From assembly GCF_000003815.2 (NCBI RefSeq), contig NC_049989.1, positions 18,390,154 through 18,427,328 of the forward strand: a stretch of DNA of 37,175 bases, read 5' to 3'. The position numbers were made by a program, and so were the translations under genes. Of this stretch, positions 19,340 through 28,300 are shown piece by piece (the stretch's first letter is position 1; every line of letters begins with the position of its first letter). The notes below the pieces were generated by a model that saw only the letters and a list, made by a program, of their open reading frames with translations, had not been told where the DNA came from and searched no databases. Source of the stretch: Branchiostoma floridae (lineage: Eukaryota > Chordata > Leptocardii > Amphioxiformes > Branchiostomatidae).

Positions 19340-22300
19340 CTGTAGATGATTCACAACGACACGTATTAAAGATCTGGTTTCAATTCATTAATTATCTTTA
19401 ATTTGCTGTAATCCATACATAATATAGTACATAAGCCTACCTGTGCGTAACGTCGATCTGTAACGTCTGCATGTAACGCAAGCTTCTATGATTATGTTTT
19501 TTTTAATTCTATTACTATATTCTAAACAGCTGTTACTCAAGCAACTGGATATGATCTCCTGTGCGCTATGATTACCTGGATATATAACCTTAATCGACGC
19601 ATTTAATTGTATTTTTCAATATCCTTTTTGGTACCTGAACAATGCTTGTATTTTTTGTAAAGTAAACATTGGAAATAGAAAATATAGAACGCATATGGGA
19701 CCCATGCAATCGATGTATATTCCAAGAGAAAGGTTACACTTCAAATATAAACTTTCCCTTGGAAGGTACGTAATATGCATGACACGGCACGAAAAACGGT
19801 ATTTAAGCGTGCTGAAACCATGCGTAATGTTGACGTATTTTCCTTCTTTACGGATCTATACACCACTTATACGAGTACGTAAATATTGCCTTTAAGTGGT
19901 CTTTCTGTAGGTCCGTGTCAGTCCTTATTTTCCGGTTTTCCCGTTGTCTTTCAGCAGCTTAAAGATGTCGTAAATGATTTTTAAAACCCCCTTAAAACTT
20001 GTTTAAAGTTCACGTTTATTTGATCTAAAGCCTATTTACGTCTCATATACAATTGCATTAAGTGGATTATAACGTGTGTTTTAGTGCCTTTTCAGCAGCC
20101 TAAAGTTGCCATAAATACTTATTAAAACGCCCTAAAGACATGTTTAAACTTCACGTTTATTTGATCTAAAGCCTATTTACGTCTCTTATACGTGTGCATT
20201 AAGTGGATTATAACGTGTGTTTAGGTGCCTTTTCAGCAGTTTAAAGTTGCCATAAATACTTATTAAAACGCCCTTAAGACATGTTTAAACTTCACGTTTA
20301 TTTGACCTAAAGCCTCTTTACGTCTCATATACATGTGCATTAAGTGGATTATAACGTGTTTAGGTGCCTTTTCAGTAGCTTAAATTCGCCATAAATACCC
20401 ATTAAAACGCCCTTAAGACATGTTTAAACTTCACGTTTATTTGATCTAAAGCCTATTTACGTCTCATATACGTGTGAATTAAGAGGATTTAATGTGTCTA
20501 TATTTTTCTTTTAAGCAGCTTAAAGTTGTCATAAATACGTACTAAAATACCCTTAAGACATGTTTAAAGTTCCCTCTGTACGTCTCATATATGTGTGCAT
20601 TAAGTTGATTATAAGGTGTGGATATAAGTGCCATTTTAGAATAATCATTAGCACATTTCAAAGCAAGAAAATACAATGGATGAAACTTTGAAATTTTATT
20701 GAATTACGAGAAAATATTACATGGAAGAGTAAAAAAAACTACTGCCTACTAGGTATTTGTGGCCTTTTAATCTGATGTAGTCGGCAGTTGAAACAATCAC
20801 AACGGTTGCGCAATTCCGTGCAGCAGTCCACAGTCCCATTTCCAGTGTCGGGCGAAGCGTCTCGGCGTAAGTTACAAAGAGCACACATGCACAGTTCCAT
20901 CTAGATCTGGTCACCACAGGAATAAGAATCCGGTAAGATCTAGAGTAGTGGCCGATATGACTCGTGTTGTTGGATGGTCCTGCATTCTGTGAGCGCGAAA
21001 CATGTTCAGCTTGCAGCGTCGGCTTCTATTAATCCGGATGGTACAAGGGCCGTGATTTCCCATTCTGTGTCGATTTCCAACAACAACAGCTTGTACAGAA
21101 TGACAGCCACCTCGTATCTTTGAGTCAAATTCCGTCACCGGGGGTCCTAGGCGGTAAAAGCAGTGTCGCGGCCACAACTTGCGGGCTAGAACAGGCCCAA
21201 ACTTTCTTCAATACTTCTCTTCAAAAATGAACGCCTGGAAAATAACCGCTCCTTGTCGTACGTATGGCCCGTAAATTTGAACCCCCCCACTCTTTTCTGC
21301 CATTGGATACATCCTATCACATGACACAGCTGTGCCACAGACGGTCCAAGGAAGTTCAACCTCCTTGGACGGACGGAGGCGTGCGCCCCATGGCGAGTAG
21401 GAAATAACGCTGAATAAATTTACATCTTTGTCCATAACCCAAATAAACACGAGCAACACGAGAAGGCACCGCCTGTGCGCACAAACTGTTCTTTCTCGAT
21501 GCTTGCTTGTAGATAAAGAAATAAACATATTTCGTACATTTACCTGTAGTAAGAACTGCTTGCCGTTTTATAGAGAAAACACAACTCACTGCACAAAACG
21601 CTATACCTACTACATCCTTATTCTTCAAGCAGAGGTTGAGTCGCGGAGATATTCATAGCAGTAGTCGGGATTTCTACCGTCTCTTAGCGCGAGGGTCAAC
21701 TTGCCACAAAGAAAACAGGCGGCCTCACCCTGAATTTAGACCCTGGAATTTCAGAACATATATGCGGTATAAAATAAAAAGGAAAGGGTGTCCTCCTGTT
21801 CACATAAACTGCGCTTCAAACATGCCGTATGTTGAGCAGAAAAAGGCAACGTTTCATAAAACCTTTGAGACGGTATTAGCTAATAGATAAAATGGGGGTA
21901 GTGCCCCCAAGTTTGCTTAAGCTACGCGGATTCAAAGATTAAACATGTCGTATGTTCAACAGAAATACGCAACATTTCATATACGTTTTGGCATCATATA
22001 AGCTAAACGGGGGAGGTCTCCCCTAGTTCGCTTAAACTGGGCGGATTCAAAGATTAAACATGTGGTATGTTCAAAAGAAATACGCAACATTTCATATACG
22101 TTTTGGCAGCATATAAGCTAAACGGGGGAGGTCTCCCCTAGTTCGCTTAAACTGCGTGGATTCAAAGATTAAACATGTCGTATGTTCAAAAGAAATACGC
22201 AATATTTCATATACGTTTTGGCAGCATATAAGCTAAACGGGGGAGGTCTCCCCTAGTTCGCTTAAACTGCACGGATTCAAAGATTAAACTTGTTTTATGT

Positions 22301-25300
22301 TTTACAGAAATACGCAACATTTCATATACGTCTTGACAACATAAAAGCTAAACGGGGGAGGTCTCCCCTAGTTTGCTTAAACTGCGCGGATTCAAAGATT
22401 AAACATGTCGTATGTTTTACAGAAATACGCAACATTTCATATACGTTTTGGCAACATATAAGCTAAACGGGGGAGGTATCCCCTAGTTCGCTTAAACTGC
22501 GCGGATTCAAAGATTAAACATGTCGTATGTTCAACAGAAATACGCAACATTTCATATACGTTTTGGCAGCATATAATCTAAACGTGGGAGGTCTCCCCTA
22601 GTTCGCTTAAACTGCGCGGATTCAAAGATTAAACATGTCGTATGTTTTACAGAAATACGCAACATTTTATATACGTCTTGGCAAATATATTAACGGGGGA
22701 GGTCTTCCCTTCTTTGCGTAAATGACGGTTCGAAATAAATTATATATATGGCATCCTTCGGTCAATATTGACCATGGTATACGCAACATTTTATATAACG
22801 TAAAATAGCGCATATAAGCTAACCGTGAGAGGTTCTCCCCTGTTCGAATTAAACCTTGCGCACAGAAAGTTTGAATACGTCAAATGCTTTCGGAATAGCT
22901 AAAAAACACAGAAGATTATTGTATTAGACTGTGTATTGTATTGTATTTGTATTTTGCTGAGGTATAAACATAACATTTTGTACCAGATAGCGCAATAATT
23001 TTCAGTTTTGACTGTAAATCTTGCCACTGTTATAAAACAGATGACGCAATGTTTTATCTTACACCAGACATAGGCTTATTACATTTGACTTAGCCGGTTA
23101 ACATGTATTTTGTAACAGATCTAGAGAAACGGTATTTGTCCGTTTTGACAGAAAATATTTTTGAGACATTTAAGTTGTCTTTTCGGCATACTAAAATACA
23201 TGTAAAATTCACGTAAATAAACACAACAGATTAAGTTAGATTTACAAACGCTGAAATCTTCCGTAAATGCCAAATGTATGTTTCCGATGCCTTTAATAGA
23301 TCTGAAAATCTGCTGAAATATTTCTCCGCCTTTAAGGGCTTTATACGTATCTCTGAAACTTTGCTTAAAAAGTTGTTTTCGTGCTGTGTGAGTTACTTTG
23401 AGATGTATGTGAATTGAATGAGCATGGGCTCCATAGATGTTACGTATGAGCATCTGAAAGCCCTCTATATAGGCACTTTTTGACAATTCGGTTGAGCAAA
23501 AGAAGTTGGTATTCATATTAATAGCATGTAAATTACATGGAAGCACACAAGCAGCAAAAAAAAATGTATGATCACAAAACATCTACACAACAATAAATAC
23601 ACAATGAAACACACACAATAATAAAAGCCACTAACGTTTGGGCACTTGTACCAGTGCCCCTTCCCAAGGCCGATGGCTTGGACGATCTCGGCCTTCTGTT
23701 CCTTCGTCAGAGGCGACAACTCGGGGTGACGTCGGCGAACACCTTCCAGGATGTCTTTTCCTTCGTCCAGATCGTCTGTGCTGAGGAAGGTGCCGCGACG
23801 AAACAGGTCCTTTTGTGAAAGAAAAAAAAAACACCAAAGAATATCATTGAAGAGGTTCATCAGTCACGTATGTATCCAGTTACTATCAATTTTCTTCCAA
23901 CAGTGACTCTTTTAAAGGTAGACTACGTACCTCCAAATTTTTTTTATGTCTAACAGCACATCTACGCAAGCCTGGCCTAGTCTCACGTTCTCTCGCGAGA
24001 TTGAGACTATGGCATTCTCCGTGACCAAGATGTGCTGTTAGACATCTAAAATTTGGAGGTACGTACTCTACCCTTAAAACAGTCACTGTTGGAAGAAGAT
24101 TGATAGTAAACCCAAGGAATACTTTTAGAAAACAAACTGCAGCTTTAAAACGTAACACTAGCTTACGGACGTGGCATAATGCTGTCAAGTCAACGGAAGT
24201 TTTTTTTTCAAATTGCAATGTTTTCAAAATGATGATGTGGCACTGTTCATCGACTTGATATTCCTATATACCGTGTTTTTCATAATTCCACAATATAGTC
24301 TTAAGTTGGCCATATGAAAAAAGGGGTTCAAAAGTAAAGAGATATATAATTGCATGTTGTAACATTCAGAGTAACTTCATTTCTTCATGGGAAACTCAAG
24401 TCGACCAGGTTTAACATTGCAAAGGTTTCGATAACACCGTTCTATGAATGCAGGGTCTTATGGTGCGAGCAGAGCCTACAGTAAGTCTTCAAAAGTATTG
24501 TGGAAACGGACATATCTAAAAGCAGGCCTAGGAATCATCAGCCCCAAGCAAGCCCTTGTGAAAGGTTTTAGAAATATGAGGAAACATTTCAATGTATCAT
24601 TCATTCTAACCTGCAAGACCTGTATCTCCTTTGATTCTTGTTGCCCGAGCGTCACACCGCGTCTGTCGATGTCATTGGTCAGGATGGACTGGTTGATCTC
24701 TAAGTGGACCCTCTTCAACTCTCGATGAAGGTCATTGACCTGGAAACCCAGATAATGGTTCTGATATCTTATGTCGACCTCTGATCTCTCTCGGTCACTT
24801 TCAGTTACAAAGTTGATTTTCTGTTCACAAATTGTATAGGCTGTGTTGCTTATATTTCATTTCATTATATATGAATTGTTACAGATACCAGGAAGAATAG
24901 GAACAATATATTAACTTAATAATGGAGATTCAAAACAAACAAACAAACAAATAAACAAACAAACAAACAAACCTCCTGGTCGCTCATCTTGTACTTGAAC
25001 CTGTCATGCATCAATATGGACTTAAGCTTGTCGAGATGCCTTCGGTATGTTATTCTACTATCGGACGTCAGTGAATCCTTCTTCTCTCTTAGCATCTTGT
25101 CGTAGTCGTGTATCACCTTCAGGAATTCGAACTGCGTCTGGATGACGGCCACCTCTCCCAACGTCAGGCGATCCATAGCTACAAGCTTGTCTTCCAGCTT
25201 CTGCCTTACGTCCCTGTTTGCAGGTTCCCTAAGAAATCTGGCCCTTGCTATTCCTGCCTTGACGACAGTTGCTTGACGGTGTATGTCGTGAATGTTGCCT

Positions 25301-28300
25301 CTGACTCTGCTCTTGACTACTTCTATGTCAGCTAGAGCCTCCTTGATGAAGTTGGCGTATCTGAGATTGCGGCTGATGGGCGTCTTGCACCTGGGGCAAA
25401 CTTTGAGTTGTATGCTAACGGTACCGGTCTCGTCGGCAATGTTGTTCTGAGTCATGTGCATGTCCAGGGCTCGGACCTCTACGATGTGGCCGCAGTCTTC
25501 CAGTTGGATGAAACGAGCTCCTCTCTCGTCTTCGTAACCGAAGTGGATCTCCGTTACTTCTTCGCGGTTGCAGACTCTGCACTTCGTGGGGCAAGGTTCA
25601 CCACAGAGACCAATGCAGCGATGACCACAGCGTAGTTTTTCTCGGCAGGGCCAGTTGCAAGGAGGCCTGTTGCAAGGTTCACCGCATAGGCGTGTGCACC
25701 GATAGTGTTGACAGCGCCACAAGCACGGCTCGACGCAAATAGCACACGGATCGCCACACCGGTGATTACATCTACTGTGGAAACACCTGTTCTGACAGGC
25801 TACCTGACAGGGAGGGCAGTCACTGGTACATGGGAATTTACACTGGTGCGAGCAGACAAGAATTCTACCACAAGGATTATTGCAGGGAGCGTGGAGACGC
25901 CCCTGTCGGCAGGATTCACATGTTCCTTGGCAATGATGCCCGCATTCCAGTTGCTTCCGGCAAGAAGCAGGGCATTGGACATTTTTGGGACGTCGATGAC
26001 AGTCAGTTGTCACGTTATGCCCACATGGCCACTGCTTGGTGACTTGTTCTCTACACGCCTTGGTGCATTGACTGCCGCAGTTAGTTTGACAGCGGTGTCC
26101 ACATTGTAGGATCTTCTCGCAAGGCTCACGGCAGCAGAAGTCTTTTGGGTCGATTCCACATGGCACCATCTGCTCGTGACCGCAGCCTGGAATGATCTTC
26201 GGCACCCGGACCATGCATGGTCCGCAGTCCGCCCAACATCTCTTCCGACAGGCGTGGCCTTCCTCGCACTTCTTTGGGCAGTCTTCGTAGCACTTGTACT
26301 CTTTGTGTTCGGGGTCTGCGGGATGGCAGGAGAGTCGACAGCGGTGGCCACACTTGAGTCTTACGTCACAGTCTCTAGTGCAGCCTCCCTCTGGTGCGGC
26401 GGCGAAGTCTTTAGAAGAGCGAGCGTCAACTTCCGTATCCGGGTGATTCTGACACCTTAACATCAGATGGGAACCAATGCAGCCTCTTTCCTCCATGTCT
26501 GCCTTGATGTTGCGCCAAATCTCTGTCTTCCTGGCAAGCATGCTGATGTTTCCAATGCAGTAGAACCCCATTCTCGCCCTGGACAGTGCCACGCAAACGC
26601 GGTTGGAGATGCTCAGGAACCCGATGCTGCCTTCCCTGTTGCTGCGAACCAGTGACAGCAGAACAATGTCGTTTTCTTCGCCCTGAAAGTTGTCCACGAC
26701 TGTCACGCGAACTCCTTCGAAGAAATCCTTCTTCATCTTACCTCTCAGCTTGTACAGCTGTCCCTTGTACGTCGTGAGGATGGTTATTCGCGATTTGTCG
26801 TACCCCTGTTGGATTAGGTATCGGCAAAGGGCTACGATATAATCTGCTTCGTGGTCGTTCGCATGGCTGAGGAGCTCCTCGTTATGGACCTCATCTTTGT
26901 TGTGGTCGATGAAGAAGATGTTCTTGTCAATGCCATGAATCCTCTCGTAGCTTCTGACGGACTCGTGGTCTAACAGGTTGTGGTAGATGTGCTTCATGAG
27001 GACTGAGATCTCCGGGCGCATGCGATGTTGGGTCGACAATGTATGAGGATGAAGACCATTCTTGACCATGCGTTCAAATAGTGAGTAGTCAAGATTGAAG
27101 TCCTTAGCCAGCTTGTACACAGTGGGATTAGGACGGAGCTGTTGGTGGTCCCCGATCAGGATGAGGTGTTCGCATCCTCTCGTCAATGTTGTGATGATGT
27201 GTGCCTCCAAGACCTCTGCTGCCTCTTCCACGACTATGATCCTGGGGCTGACTCGTTCGAGGATCTTCCGATACCTGGCCGCTGCCGTGGTGGTCATGCC
27301 TATCACTGTCGCACCTTGCATAACAGAGAAATCCTCCTCCATTACTAGCTCTTCCCTTTCTTTGGAGAGAGTCTCGTACTTTCTCTGTAGGTTCAACACC
27401 TCCTGGCGATAATGGTTGGTGTATTGAAGAACCCAGTAGTTGTACAACCGCCACCGATCGGGCCGCTGGAGTTGCCATATGTCTTCCACACTGTCCGCTT
27501 CGTCGCTGTTCATTGGAGGGAAATGTGTACGACCGTATTTGATCCTTTTTTGTACATCGTTCCAGTTGATGACCAGCTGGAACCCGTCATCTTCATCCTC
27601 CATCTCCTCTTGAGGAAGGTTTTTTCCCGCTGGATCGTTGCTGCTCTCTTCTTGGTTCACTGTATTGTAAACCTCATACTCCTCCTCTCCTAGGCGCTCC
27701 CTCTCAGCTACCTTTGCTTCTCCGTCTACCTCTATGAGTACGTCGCCATCTTCAATGGCGTTATTGGGGTCGTTTCCAGTGGCGTCCCCATATGGAGTGA
27801 CGTCACCATCTCCAGTGGCGTCACCATGTCCAGTGACGTCACCATCTCCTGTGGCGTCCCCATCTGGAGTGACGTCACCATCTCCAATGGCGTCACCATC
27901 TCCAGTGACATCAGCGGAATATACTCTAGTGGTGTGATCGGTGTCGTTTCCAGTGGTTGCAACCTCAGTAGCGTCATACCCGGTAGCATCAGTAGCTTCC
28001 TTCTCAGTGGCGTCAATCGTTTGGTCAGCTATGATTTTAACAGCTGTATCTTCGAGGTCTTCTGGAGTGTGCTTGGCCTGGTCTTGATGTTGGCTGGAAT
28101 CTTCATTGCTAGCCACCAAGGTGTTACCTGTAGGACTCTGTCCGCGCTTGTTTGTTGGCAGGTCCTGTGGTTTTGCTGTAGCCATCTCCTCACTGGTGCT
28201 TAATACACTGTAATATCCCGTATAGCGGACACCTTCATCCTGATCATCAGACGCAAACCCCTCTTCGTCAGAAAGCTCTGGATTTTGACCCAACGCTTCT

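Noticed and set aside
19945-22870. CRISPR-like array from the regularly spaced repeats
   Set aside because: Whole units repeat without variable spacers, in an animal intron; these are tandem satellites.
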